From an uncultured Clostridia bacterium (GTDB lineage: Bacteria; Bacillota; Clostridia; Oscillospirales; Ruminococcaceae), in NCBI GenBank assembly GCA_944382845.1, contig CALWNN010000024.1, positions 1-36,411 of the forward strand: a stretch of 36,411 nucleotides of DNA. Direction: 5' to 3'. A model generated the notes under the pieces. The model made no database searches, was not told the origin of the DNA, and saw only the letters and a program-made list of their open reading frames with translations. How positions within the stretch are numbered: the stretch's first letter is position 1; each line of letters starts with the position of its first letter. This document shows, one piece after another, positions 30,193 through 36,411 of this stretch. The position numbers were made by a program, and so were the translations under genes.

Positions 30193-31639
30193 CGGAAAAA
30201 TGGTTGAAGCAATAACTTCTATGGAAGAGGATTTTGCAAAATGGTATACTGATATAGTTAAAAAAGCTGAGCTTATTGAATATACAAGCGTAAAGGGCTG
30301 TATGGTTATCCGCCCTTACGGCTATGCTATATGGGAAAATATCCAGAAAATTCTTGACGGAATGTTCAAGGCAACAGGACATGAAAATGTATGTATGCCT
30401 ATGTTTATCCCCGAAAGCCTTCTTCAGAAGGAAAAAGACCACGTTGAGGGATTTGCTCCGGAGGTTGCATGGGTAACATACGGAGGAAATGAAAAGCTTG
30501 AGGAAAGACTTTGCGTTCGCCCTACATCAGAGACCCTTTTTTGTGAACACTACGCAAATATAATCCACTCGTACCGTGATCTTCCAAAACTCTATAACCA
30601 GTGGGTAAGCGTTGTAAGATGGGAAAAGACGACAAGACCTTTTTTGCGTTCAAGAGAATTTCTGTGGCAGGAGGGTCACACCATTCACGCAACAGCGGAA
30701 GAAGCAATCGAAGAAACGGAGCGTATGCTTAACACTTACGCTGAATTTTGCGAAAAAAGCCTTGCTATGCCTGTTATAAAGGGAAGAAAAACCGACAGCG
30801 ATAAGTTTGCCGGGGCGGAATCTACCTATGCGATAGAAGCTCTTATGCACGACGGAAAGGCTCTTCAGGCAGGAACCTCTCACTACTTCGGAGACGGATT
30901 TGCAAAAGCTTTCGGTATTCAGTATACAAACAAGGAAAACAAGCTTCAGTATCCTCATCAGACAAGCTGGGGAGTTACAACCCGTCTTATCGGTGCGATT
31001 ATAATGACTCACGGAGACGATAACGGACTTGTGCTTCCTCCTGCGGTTGCACCGATTCAGGCGGTTATCGTTCCTGTCGCACAGCATAAGGAGGGAGTCC
31101 TTGAAAAGGCAGGGGAGCTTTATGAAAAGCTTAAATCTGCAGGAATAAGGGTCAAGCTTGACGACAGCGAAAACTCAGCAGGCTGGAAATACGCCGAATA
31201 CGAAATGAAGGGCGTTCCGGTAAGAATTGAGATTGGTCCTAAGGATATAGAAAACAACCGGTGCGTTTTGGCGACAAGATACAACGGCGAAAAAACAACG
31301 GTTTCCCTTGAAAATATGCTTGAGACATTTAAAGACAAGGTTGTAAGCCTGCTTGAAGATGAGATACCGCAGGGAATGTTTGACAAAGCTCTTGAAAATA
31401 TGAAAAAGAGAACATATGCCTGCAAGACAATGGACGAGATAGTAAAGGTTCTGGCTGAAAACGGCGACGGATTTGTAAAGGCAATGTGGTGCGGCGATGA
31501 GGAATGCGAAGACAAGGTGAAGGAAGCAACAGGGGTAGGATCGAGATGTGTTCCGTTTGAGCAGGAGGAAATTTCCGATACCTGCGTTTGCTGCGGAAAG
31601 CCTGCAAAGAAAATGGTTCTCTGGGCAAAGGCGTATTAA
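30179..31639 (+). CDS. proS: Prolyl-tRNA synthetase, short (archaeal/eukaryotic-type) form
   Basis: A 486-residue class II synthetase charging tRNA-Pro. Visible motifs are CVRPTSET (112-119), motif 2 [16 protein letters not shown] (146-161) with LWQEGHTIH, and motif 3 [17 protein letters not shown] (267-283). An anticodon-binding domain follows, and then a zinc-type C-terminus with CGDEEC and [10 protein letters not shown]. It lacks the editing insertion of the usual 570-residue bacterial enzyme and ends in WAKAY, as archaeal-type ProS does. The ATG at 30179 is chosen for AAAGGA 9 bases upstream. It overlaps the membrane protein gene and is followed immediately by the GNAT gene. Confidence 0.95.
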   Translation: MAKNNGKMVEAITSMEEDFAKWYTDIVKKAELIEYTSVKGCMVIRPYGYAIWENIQKILDGMFKATGHENVCMPMFIPESLLQKEKDHVEGFAPEVAWVTYGGNEKLEERLCVRPTSETLFCEHYANIIHSYRDLPKLYNQWVSVVRWEKTTRPFLRSREFLWQEGHTIHATAEEAIEETERMLNTYAEFCEKSLAMPVIKGRKTDSDKFAGAESTYAIEALMHDGKALQAGTSHYFGDGFAKAFGIQYTNKENKLQYPHQTSWGVTTRLIGAIIMTHGDDNGLVLPPAVAPIQAVIVPVAQHKEGVLEKAGELYEKLKSAGIRVKLDDSENSAGWKYAEYEMKGVPVRIEIGPKDIENNRCVLATRYNGEKTTVSLENMLETFKDKVVSLLEDEIPQGMFDKALENMKKRTYACKTMDEIVKVLAENGDGFVKAMWCGDEECEDKVKEATGVGSRCVPFEQEEISDTCVCCGKPAKKMVLWAKAY

Positions 31640-31640
31640 A

Positions 31641-32219
31641 ATGAATCTGAAAAAAGTCTTTGTCCCTCTGCCTGAAATTATTTCCGACAAAATTATTTTA
31701 AGAGAAATAACTCAAGCCGATGCTGAAGAATATAGAAAAGTGGTTGCGGATGAGATAAGCTACCGTTACTGGGGATATAAAATGTCCGAGGAAGAAAGGG
31801 ACGTGATCGGCAAGATCGAGTATAATAGGTCCGCTCTATTAAAGCTTTCGGAAATCACATGGGGAATTGCCGAACGAAAAACAAATCGGATCGTGGGAGA
31901 AATTCTAGCCTGCAAATTCCACGGAACAAGAAAATACCCTCAAAGCATTTGCGAAATAGGATACAGGATAGCCCCTGAAATGTGGGGGAAAGGATATGCA
32001 AGCCTGGCTGTGAACGCTCTTGTGAAATTCATATTTGAAAACACAAATGTCAACCGTATCCAGGCGGTTGTTATGAAGGAAAATCCGGCATCTGTAAAAG
32101 TTCTTGAAAAAAACGGTTTTGCCAAGGAGGGACTTTTAAGACAAATAAAAGTCTACCAGTGCATAGCCGACTGCTATATGCTTTCGATTTTAAGGAACGA
32201 CTTTGAGAATCGGAAATAA
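31641..32219 (+). CDS. GNAT acetyltransferase (RimJ/RimL-like)
   Basis: A 192-residue acetyltransferase. The acetyl-CoA loop is IAPEMWGKGYASLAVNALV, and a typical C-terminal segment reads NPASVKVLEKNGFAKEGLLR. The N-terminal SDKIILREITQADAEEY also fits the RimJ/RimL group, which acetylates N-terminal amines or small amines. It starts one base after the proS stop, with AAAGGCG within the end of proS, and ends just before a strong terminator. The substrate is not predictable from this sequence. Confidence 0.88.
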   Translation: MNLKKVFVPLPEIISDKIILREITQADAEEYRKVVADEISYRYWGYKMSEEERDVIGKIEYNRSALLKLSEITWGIAERKTNRIVGEILACKFHGTRKYPQSICEIGYRIAPEMWGKGYASLAVNALVKFIFENTNVNRIQAVVMKENPASVKVLEKNGFAKEGLLRQIKVYQCIADCYMLSILRNDFENRK

Positions 32220-32246
32220 AATTTACAAAATATTAATAACTGCCTG

Positions 32247-32275
32247 TTAAAAGCCCTTGACAAGAGGGCTTTTAA
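32247..32275 (+). terminator. Terminator of the proS-GNAT operon
   Basis: A perfect 11-bp stem TTAAAAGCCCT/AGGGCTTTTAA with a 7-base loop, 28 bases after the GNAT stop. The TTTT is part of the stem. The loop contains the -35 of the next promoter. Confidence 0.85.
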
Positions 32276-32286
32276 TATGGTATGAT
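32257..32286 (+). promoter_or_regulatory. Promoter of rpmG-secE-nusG-rplKA
   Basis: A consensus TTGACA (32257-32262) and TATGAT (32281-32286) are spaced by 18 bases. The -35 lies in the loop of the upstream terminator. Confidence 0.75.
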
Positions 32287-32292
32287 TATTTT

Positions 32293-32317
32293 ACCTCTTT
32301 GCGAGGTCTATTTTTTT
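32293..32317 (+). promoter_or_regulatory. Short leader hairpin with T-run (possible attenuator)
   Basis: ACCTC/GAGGT with a 5-base loop, followed by CTATTTTTTT, lies near the expected transcript start. It may be an attenuator or only a weak stem. The remaining leader to 32490 has no gene, apart from a GCTTC/GAAGC pairing near 32443-32464. Confidence 0.35.
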
Positions 32318-32490
32318 GCGTAATTTTAAGTTCTGGCAAAAAAACAGATCTCAAGGCGGGGATACTCGCTTTATGGACTGCTTTGGGGCAGATCCGCTGA
32401 GGGAGGCAGATGTAAGACCTGTAAAAGGGTCAAGGACAAGGAGCTTCATTTGTTCTTGTGAAGCCCAAATTTCGTCAGGAGGTGCCGAAA

Positions 32491-32640
32491 ATGAGAGTTA
32501 AGATCACTTTGGCGTGCACAGAGTGCAAACAAAGAAACTACAACACAAAAAAGAACAAGAAGAACGACCCTGACAGACTTGAAATGAACAAGTACTGCAA
32601 GTTCTGCAAAAAGCACACTCTTCACAAAGAGACAAAGTAA
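32491..32640 (+). CDS. rpmG: 50S ribosomal protein L33 (zinc type)
   Basis: A 49-residue L33 with four zinc cysteines: C9 and C12 in ACTEC, C36 and C39 in YCKFC. The start at 32491 follows TCAGGAGGTGCCGAAA, a near-perfect binding site. It opens the rpmG-secE-nusG cluster, a common Firmicute order. Confidence 0.95.
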   Translation: MRVKITLACTECKQRNYNTKKNKKNDPDRLEMNKYCKFCKKHTLHKETK

Positions 32641-32663
32641 AAAGCTGAAAGGAGCAATTTGTT

Positions 32664-32915
32664 ATGGCAAAGGATTCTTCAGCGAAGTCTTCCAAAGGGA
32701 AGGCTAAGGCAAAAGCCAAGAAGCAAAACCGGATTGTAAAGTATTTCAAGGATCTCAAAAGCGAGCTTAAAAAGGTCGTTTGGCCCAGCAGAAAGCAGGT
32801 TCTCAACAATACCGGAGTCGTATTGGCAGTAATGATAATAGTCGGACTTTTTCTTACAGGCATTGACGCGGGACTTGGATTTATCGTAGAAAAGCTTGTA
32901 AGCATAGGCGGCTGA
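32664..32915 (+). CDS. secE: Preprotein translocase subunit SecE
   Basis: An 83-residue single-span SecE. A basic N-terminus (KGKAKAKAKKQNR) leads to the amphipathic helix YFKDLKSELKKVVWPSRKQV (27-46), the family signature, and then a membrane helix at about 52-76. With SecY and SecG it forms the protein-conducting channel. The ATG has AAAGGAGCAATTTGTT upstream. It lies between rpmG and nusG. Confidence 0.95.
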   Translation: MAKDSSAKSSKGKAKAKAKKQNRIVKYFKDLKSELKKVVWPSRKQVLNNTGVVLAVMIIVGLFLTGIDAGLGFIVEKLVSIGG

Positions 32916-32945
32916 GATTTTTAACACCAAAGGGAGGTAATTGAT

Positions 32946-33464
32946 ATGTCGGACTCAGCAAAATGGTATGCGATACACACCTACTCGGGATACGAGAATA
33001 CGGTTGCCGCCAGCATTGAAAAGGTTGTTGAAAATCAGAAGCTTCAGGATCTTATCTATGAAGTAAAAATCCCGATGGAAACTGTTACCGAGATAAAGGA
33101 TAACAAGACCGTCGAGGTCGAAAGAAAACTTTTTCCCAGCTATGTGCTTGTGAAAATGATTCTCACCGATGAAAGCTGGTATATCGTAAGAAACACAAGA
33201 GGCTGTACAGGATTTGTAGGACCCGGATCCAAGCCGGTGCCCCTTACCGATAAGGAAGTAGAGGCGCTTGGAGTTGAAAGCCGCAAGACGGTAGTTGAAA
33301 CTGATATAAAAGCGGGAGATATGGTTTCCATGACAAACGGCATGAACGGAACAGTCAAGAGCATAAATCTCGAAGAACAGACCGCCGAGGTAATCGTTTC
33401 AATGTTCGGAAGAGAAACTCCTGTTACCGTTTCCCTTACACAGATTTCAAAGGTAAAGGATTAA
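32946..33464 (+). CDS. nusG: Transcription antitermination/termination factor NusG
   Basis: A 172-residue NusG. The NGN domain covers about 6-110 (WYAIHTYSGYENTVAASIE, FPSYVLVKMI, NTRGCTGFVG). The KOW domain follows (AGDMVSMTNGMNGTVKSIN). NusG binds RNA polymerase and links it to Rho or the ribosome. The ATG has AGGGAGGTAATTGAT upstream. It stands before rplK, as in most Firmicutes. Confidence 0.96.
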   Translation: MSDSAKWYAIHTYSGYENTVAASIEKVVENQKLQDLIYEVKIPMETVTEIKDNKTVEVERKLFPSYVLVKMILTDESWYIVRNTRGCTGFVGPGSKPVPLTDKEVEALGVESRKTVVETDIKAGDMVSMTNGMNGTVKSINLEEQTAEVIVSMFGRETPVTVSLTQISKVKD

Positions 33465-33510
33465 TTATCAAATTAATGAGAAACTGTCGGAAAGGATAGA
33501 GTTTTCCGGC

Positions 33511-33550
33511 AAGTGGGAGAGTTCATTGTGCTGAGAACTCGCCTTACCAC
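33511..33550 (+). promoter_or_regulatory. L1-binding-like RNA element before rplK
   Basis: GTGGGAG (33513-33519) and TTACCAC (33544-33550) close over a GAGTTC/GAACTC stem. E. coli 23S rRNA pairs GGUGGGAGG with AUACCACC at its L1 site, and this leader copies that pattern. L1 could bind here and repress rplK-rplA translation, as known for the L11 operon. Confidence 0.65.
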
Positions 33551-33571
33551 AATTTTACGGAGGTGCAAACA

Positions 33572-33997
33572 ATGGCACAGAAGGTAGTAGGCTACATTAA
33601 GCTTCAGATCCCAGCAGGAAAGGCAACACCTGCTCCGCCTGTAGGACCGGCGCTCGGTCAGCACGGCGTTAACATCATGGCATTCACAAAGGATTTCAAT
33701 GAAAGAACAAAGAACGACATCGGACTTATCATTCCTGTTGTTATCACAGTTTATGCCGACCGTTCTTTCACATTTATTACAAAGACTCCCCCTGCGGCAG
33801 TTCTTATCAAGAAGGCTTGCGGAATTGAAACTGCATCGGGAACACCAAACAAGACGAAGGTTGCAAAGATCACCAAAGAACAGGTTCAGAAGATCGCTGA
33901 GCAGAAGATGCCTGACCTCAACGCTTCAAGCATAGAGTCAGCCATGAGCATGATCGCAGGAACTGCACGTTCAATGGGTATTGAAGTTGTTGACTAA
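33572..33997 (+). CDS. rplK: 50S ribosomal protein L11
   Basis: A 141-residue L11, with [20 protein letters not shown] and [17 protein letters not shown] at the N-terminus and the C-terminal rRNA-binding domain ([29 protein letters not shown]). It forms the GTPase-associated centre with L10 and L12. The start is the ATG at 33572, 6-7 bases after GGAGGTG. A GTG at 33563 would overlap that site. Confidence 0.97.
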   Translation: MAQKVVGYIKLQIPAGKATPAPPVGPALGQHGVNIMAFTKDFNERTKNDIGLIIPVVITVYADRSFTFITKTPPAAVLIKKACGIETASGTPNKTKVAKITKEQVQKIAEQKMPDLNASSIESAMSMIAGTARSMGIEVVD

Positions 33998-34035
33998 AAG
34001 CGAAACGTACAAGCATTGATTTTTCAGTGCATAAC

Positions 34036-34087
34036 GGTGGGAGGAAATTTCCGTTAATCAGATAAAAAATAATTCTGATGCTACCAC
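34036..34087 (+). promoter_or_regulatory. Second L1-binding-like RNA element, before rplA
   Basis: GGTGGGAGG (34036-34044) faces GCTACCAC (34080-34087), enclosing ATCAGA/TCTGAT (34057-34062 with 34074-34079). The match to the 23S L1 site includes the following CTTTAA. It lies 18 bases before the rplA ATG and overlaps its ribosome binding region. Confidence 0.7.
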
Positions 34088-34105
34088 TTTAAGGAGGAAA
34101 ATTTA

Positions 34106-34801
34106 ATGAAACACGGTAAGAAGTATGTTGACAGCTCAAAGACTGTTGACAAGGCTAAATTATATGATGCGCCTGAGGCTCTTGAACTTGCTTCAAAGAA
34201 TGCAAAGGCAAAATTTGACGAAACAATCGAAGCTCACATCCGTCTTGGCGTTGACTCACGTCACGCTGACCAGCAGGTAAGAGGCGCAGTTGTTCTTCCT
34301 AACGGAACGGGTAAAAAGGTAAGAGTCTGCGTATTCTGCAAGGAAGACAAGTATGACGCTGCAAAGGAAGCGGGAGCAGACTTCGTAGGCGGAATGGATC
34401 TTGTTGACAAAATCACAAAGGAAAACTGGATGGATTTTGACGTTGTTGTTGCTTCACCAGATATGATGGGTATTGTCGGACGTCTCGGTAAGATCCTCGG
34501 ACCTCGCGGACTTATGCCGAACCCCAAGGCAGGAACAGTTACACCTGACGTTGCAAAGGCTGTTACAGAAGCTAAGGCAGGTAAGATCGAATACCGTCTT
34601 GACAAGACAAACATAATTCACTGCCCTATCGGAAAGGCTTCATTCGGAGCTCAGAAGCTTGAAGAAAATTTCAACACACTTATTGACGCTATCGTAAAGG
34701 CAAAGCCTGCCGCTGCAAAGGGTCAGTATCTCAAGAGCGTTGTTGTTGCTTCAACAATGGGCGTTGGAATCAAGGTTAATACGACCAAGTACGGCGTATA
34801 A
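34106..34801 (+). CDS. rplA: 50S ribosomal protein L1
   Basis: A 231-residue L1 with the family signature [21 protein letters not shown], read in parts, followed by [14 protein letters not shown]. Other L1 marks are [15 protein letters not shown] at the start and NTTKYGV at the end. It builds the L1 stalk and represses its own operon by binding mRNA. The ATG has AAGGAGGAAAATTTA upstream. It follows rplK by 108 bases holding the L1-like site. Confidence 0.97.
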   Translation: MKHGKKYVDSSKTVDKAKLYDAPEALELASKNAKAKFDETIEAHIRLGVDSRHADQQVRGAVVLPNGTGKKVRVCVFCKEDKYDAAKEAGADFVGGMDLVDKITKENWMDFDVVVASPDMMGIVGRLGKILGPRGLMPNPKAGTVTPDVAKAVTEAKAGKIEYRLDKTNIIHCPIGKASFGAQKLEENFNTLIDAIVKAKPAAAKGQYLKSVVVASTMGVGIKVNTTKYGV

Positions 34802-34805
34802 CCAA

Positions 34806-34887
34806 GTCGCCGATGTCCCCCTGCCGAGTATTCGGCAGGTCTGCCTCCTATTAGGCGAAAGACTGAGGAGCAAAGCTCCTCGGCGAC
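34806..34887 (+). other. Branched RNA fold after rplA
   Basis: An outer stem GTCGCCGA/TCGGCGAC (34806-34813 with 34880-34887) encloses three hairpins: CTGCCGA/TCGGCAG (34821-34838), GCCT/AGGC (34843-34856) and GAGGAGC/GCTCCTC (34865-34881). The last two bases compete with the outer stem. It resembles a cloverleaf but is not a tRNA. It could be a terminator, since TTTAAATATTTTT follows, an RNA-processing site or a protein-binding RNA. Confidence 0.6.
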
Positions 34888-34933
34888 GGTTTAAATATTT
34901 TTCAATTTGTTTATAATCTGATAGCTAAAGGCC

Positions 34934-34962
34934 TTGACAGGTCTTTGACTATCTGTTATAAT
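34934..34962 (+). promoter_or_regulatory. Promoter of rplJ-rplL
   Basis: A perfect TTGACA (34934-34939) and TATAAT (34957-34962) with a 17-base spacer. It lies about 230 bases before rplJ and gives a long leader. Confidence 0.9.
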
Positions 34963-34974
34963 ATTTATCGCAAT

Positions 34975-35160
34975 CGTATCTAAAGACAGCCGGCGGCGCT
35001 CTCGGGGGATTGTTATAATGCTCAGAGTAGATTTAAAGACGCAGAAGTCCGGCCGAGGAAGGATTTGCAGAGTTTTGGAAGGTTGACTTCCGTAATAATG
35101 ACTTTGTGCCTTTTTCTGTTGTCTTTTTAATAGAAAAAGGCTTTCTTATTGATACGACAG
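34975..35160 (+). promoter_or_regulatory. L10 (rplJ) leader with attenuator-like hairpin
   Basis: A structured leader of the kind bound by L10-L12 complexes in bacteria. It ends in a perfect hairpin GCCTTTTTCT/AGAAAAAGGC (35108-35117 with 35132-35141) followed by TTTCTTATT, an intrinsic terminator form. Control by L10-dependent attenuation or translation block is expected from the family. The upper part (34985-35090) is GC-rich and foldable, but I did not align it to a covariance model. Confidence 0.7.
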
Positions 35161-35193
35161 GCAAATTAATTTTCAAGAAGAGGTGAAATCAAA

Positions 35194-35700
35194 ATGCCAA
35201 GTGAAAAGGTTTTGCTTGCAAAACAGCAGAGAGTAGAAGAACTTACTGAAAAGCTCAAGAGTGCGGCTTCGGGAGTGCTTGTTGACTACAAGGGAATCAC
35301 TGTTGAAGAGGACACCAAGCTCAGAAAAGAGCTTCGCGAAGCAGGAGTTGAGTACTTTGTAGAAAAGAATACAATGCTCCGTTTTGCTATTAACAACTGC
35401 GGACTTTCAGAGCTTGACAAGGTTCTTGAAGGAACTACCGCTATCGCTCTTTCAAAGGACGACCAGACTGCTCCTGCAAGAATCCTGGGTAAATTCTCAG
35501 AAAGCTGCAACGGTGAGAGATTTATTCTCAAGGCCGGCTTTATCGGCGAAGAAATTTACGATGAAAACGGCGTAAAGGCTCTTTCAAAGATCCCATCAAG
35601 AGAAGTTCTTCTTGCACAGCTCGTTGGCTCGCTTCAGGGACCGATGCAGAAGCTTGCCGCAACAATTCAGGCTATCGTGGACAAGGGAGAAGTTGCATAA
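35194..35700 (+). CDS. rplJ: 50S ribosomal protein L10
   Basis: A 168-residue L10. The N-terminal RNA-binding domain includes SGVLVDYKGITVEED and LRKELREAGVEYFVEKNTM, and the C-terminal helix (LAQLVGSLQGPMQKLAATIQ) carries L12 dimers. It autoregulates its operon by binding the leader. The ATG has AAGAGGTGAAATCAAA upstream. Confidence 0.97.
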   Translation: MPSEKVLLAKQQRVEELTEKLKSAASGVLVDYKGITVEEDTKLRKELREAGVEYFVEKNTMLRFAINNCGLSELDKVLEGTTAIALSKDDQTAPARILGKFSESCNGERFILKAGFIGEEIYDENGVKALSKIPSREVLLAQLVGSLQGPMQKLAATIQAIVDKGEVA

Positions 35701-35792
35701 TTATTATTTTTGCAGTCCTTGTTCCGGAACAACATTGACAGCGGCTTGTTTATCAGGCTGCGCAACTAAAATTATTTAAAGGAGAAATTATC

Positions 35793-36164
35793 ATGGCTTC
35801 AGAAAAGATTATGAATTTTATTGAAGAAATCAAGGCACTCAGCGTTCTTGAACTTGCTGAGCTTGTAGACGCTATCCAGGAAGAATTTGGTGTAACAGCT
35901 GCTGTTGCTGCTGCTCCTGCTGCAGGTGCAGGCGCTGCTGCTGAGGCTGAAAAGACAGAATTTGACGTAATTCTTGCTTCCTTCGGCGACGCTAAGATGG
36001 GCGTTATCAAGGCTGTTAAGGAGATCACAGGTCTCGGACTTAAGGAAGCTAAGGAGCTTGTTGAAAGCGCACCTAAGGCTATCAAGGAAGGCGCTTCAAA
36101 GGCTGACGCTGAAGATATCAAGGCTAAGCTCGAAGCTGCAGGCGCAACTGTTGAACTCAAGTAA
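35793..36164 (+). CDS. rplL: 50S ribosomal protein L7/L12
   Basis: A 123-residue L12 with an N-terminal dimer domain ([20 protein letters not shown]), an alanine-rich hinge (about 34-50) and the C-terminal factor-binding domain ([34 protein letters not shown]). It recruits translation GTPases to the ribosome. The ATG follows AAAGGAGAAATTATC. It ends the operon before a strong terminator, 92 bases after rplJ. Confidence 0.97.
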   Translation: MASEKIMNFIEEIKALSVLELAELVDAIQEEFGVTAAVAAAPAAGAGAAAEAEKTEFDVILASFGDAKMGVIKAVKEITGLGLKEAKELVESAPKAIKEGASKADAEDIKAKLEAAGATVELK

Positions 36165-36202
36165 TTTGATTTTTACTTGATAATCGGTTAAAAACGTATT
36201 TT

Positions 36203-36247
36203 AAAGTCACTTCTGATCTGATGTCGGAAGTGACTTTGTGTTTTTTA
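36203..36247 (+). terminator. Terminator of rplJ-rplL
   Basis: A perfect 11-bp stem AAAGTCACTTC/GAAGTGACTTT (36203-36213 with 36227-36237) with a 13-base loop, followed by GTGTTTTTT. Confidence 0.9.
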
Positions 36248-36322
36248 AACCGAAATTATTATTTGATAATTGTACAATCAGTGTCCGTTTGTCAATGATG
36301 TGAGACCAAGAAAAATAAAAAA

Positions 36323-36379
36323 AAGAAAGATTCTGTTGAAGTGAGGAGCGCAGCGACGAACGGAGACATAATCTTTCTT
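36323..36379. repeat. Inverted repeat at the window end
   Basis: AAGAAAGATT (36323-36332) is complementary to AATCTTTCTT (36370-36379) across a 37-base loop rich in GAG and GAC triplets. It is preceded by an A-rich run, so on the minus strand it would work as a terminator for a gene beyond the window. I see no gene in 36248-36411. Confidence 0.5.
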
Positions 36380-36411
36380 GCCGCCGTCAGCCGCCCATCT
36401 CGGTGTGGCGT

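Noticed and set aside
32316-32501. 61-residue plus-strand frame upstream of rpmG
   Set aside because: It overlaps the rpmG start in another frame, has no binding site and covers a structured leader.
34806-34887. tRNA gene
   Set aside because: The cloverleaf-like fold lacks the T-loop and anticodon arm signatures and a CCA-compatible acceptor end.

Overview
The window joins two kinds of DNA. Bases 1 to about 19,350 are the right-hand part of an integrated mobile element of a low-GC Firmicute. From about 19,379 to the end lies ordinary chromosome. The host is probably a Ruminococcus-like member of the Clostridia. The reasons are a threonine-rich-linker GH5 cellulase, the short ProRS type, the order rpmG-secE-nusG-rplKA-rplJL, and element genes (TnpV, Cys-rich VLP, DUF6076) familiar from gut Clostridia elements. 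The assignment is by gene content only.

Mobile element, minus-strand arm (4-4829): a small protein, a ParB-like protein, a MOB_P-type relaxase, a MobC-like protein, a 400-base non-coding stretch full of inverted repeats (candidate oriT and iterons), a ParR/ParM segregation pair and a Cys-rich VLP protein. No integrase is visible, so it probably lies left of the window.

Mobile element, plus-strand arm (5009-18137): a DUF6076 protein, a sigma-70-like factor, a WYL regulator, and then cargo. The cargo is arranged in modules with duplicated upstream DNA. A 69-bp box (61/69 identical) precedes a DnaA-like protein that has lost its P-loop (9633) and also a Cys-rich/PcfJ cluster (11732). A different 35-bp box (28/35) precedes the WYL gene and the gene at 10155. 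Each cargo module ends in a related metallophosphoesterase (10743, 14789). An unknown 209-aa protein and a short-form RtcB RNA ligase follow. Two gene remnants (DnaB-like and BspA-type LRR) mark a deletion scar at 15540-16025. TnpV and a double-HTH regulator (18201-19130) close the element.

Chromosome, minus strand (19379-22959): a GH5 endoglucanase, an AI-2E family permease and a TIGR01212 radical SAM protein. Plus strand (23153-28450): an extended ZapA, a U32 peptidase, dUTPase, an amidohydrolase and the alpha subunit of a class I fumarase without its beta partner. Five tandem 28-bp hairpin repeats follow. Then come a minus-strand HTH/coiled-coil protein, a small membrane protein, proS and a GNAT acetyltransferase.

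Ribosomal protein region (32247-36247): rpmG-secE-nusG-rplK-rplA, followed by rplJ-rplL behind its own promoter. Two RNA sites resemble the L1-binding part of 23S rRNA, one before rplK and one before rplA. A branched RNA fold follows rplA, and an L10 leader with an attenuator-like hairpin precedes rplJ. The most interesting material for follow-up is the duplicated-promoter cargo of the element and the RNA structures of the ribosomal operon.
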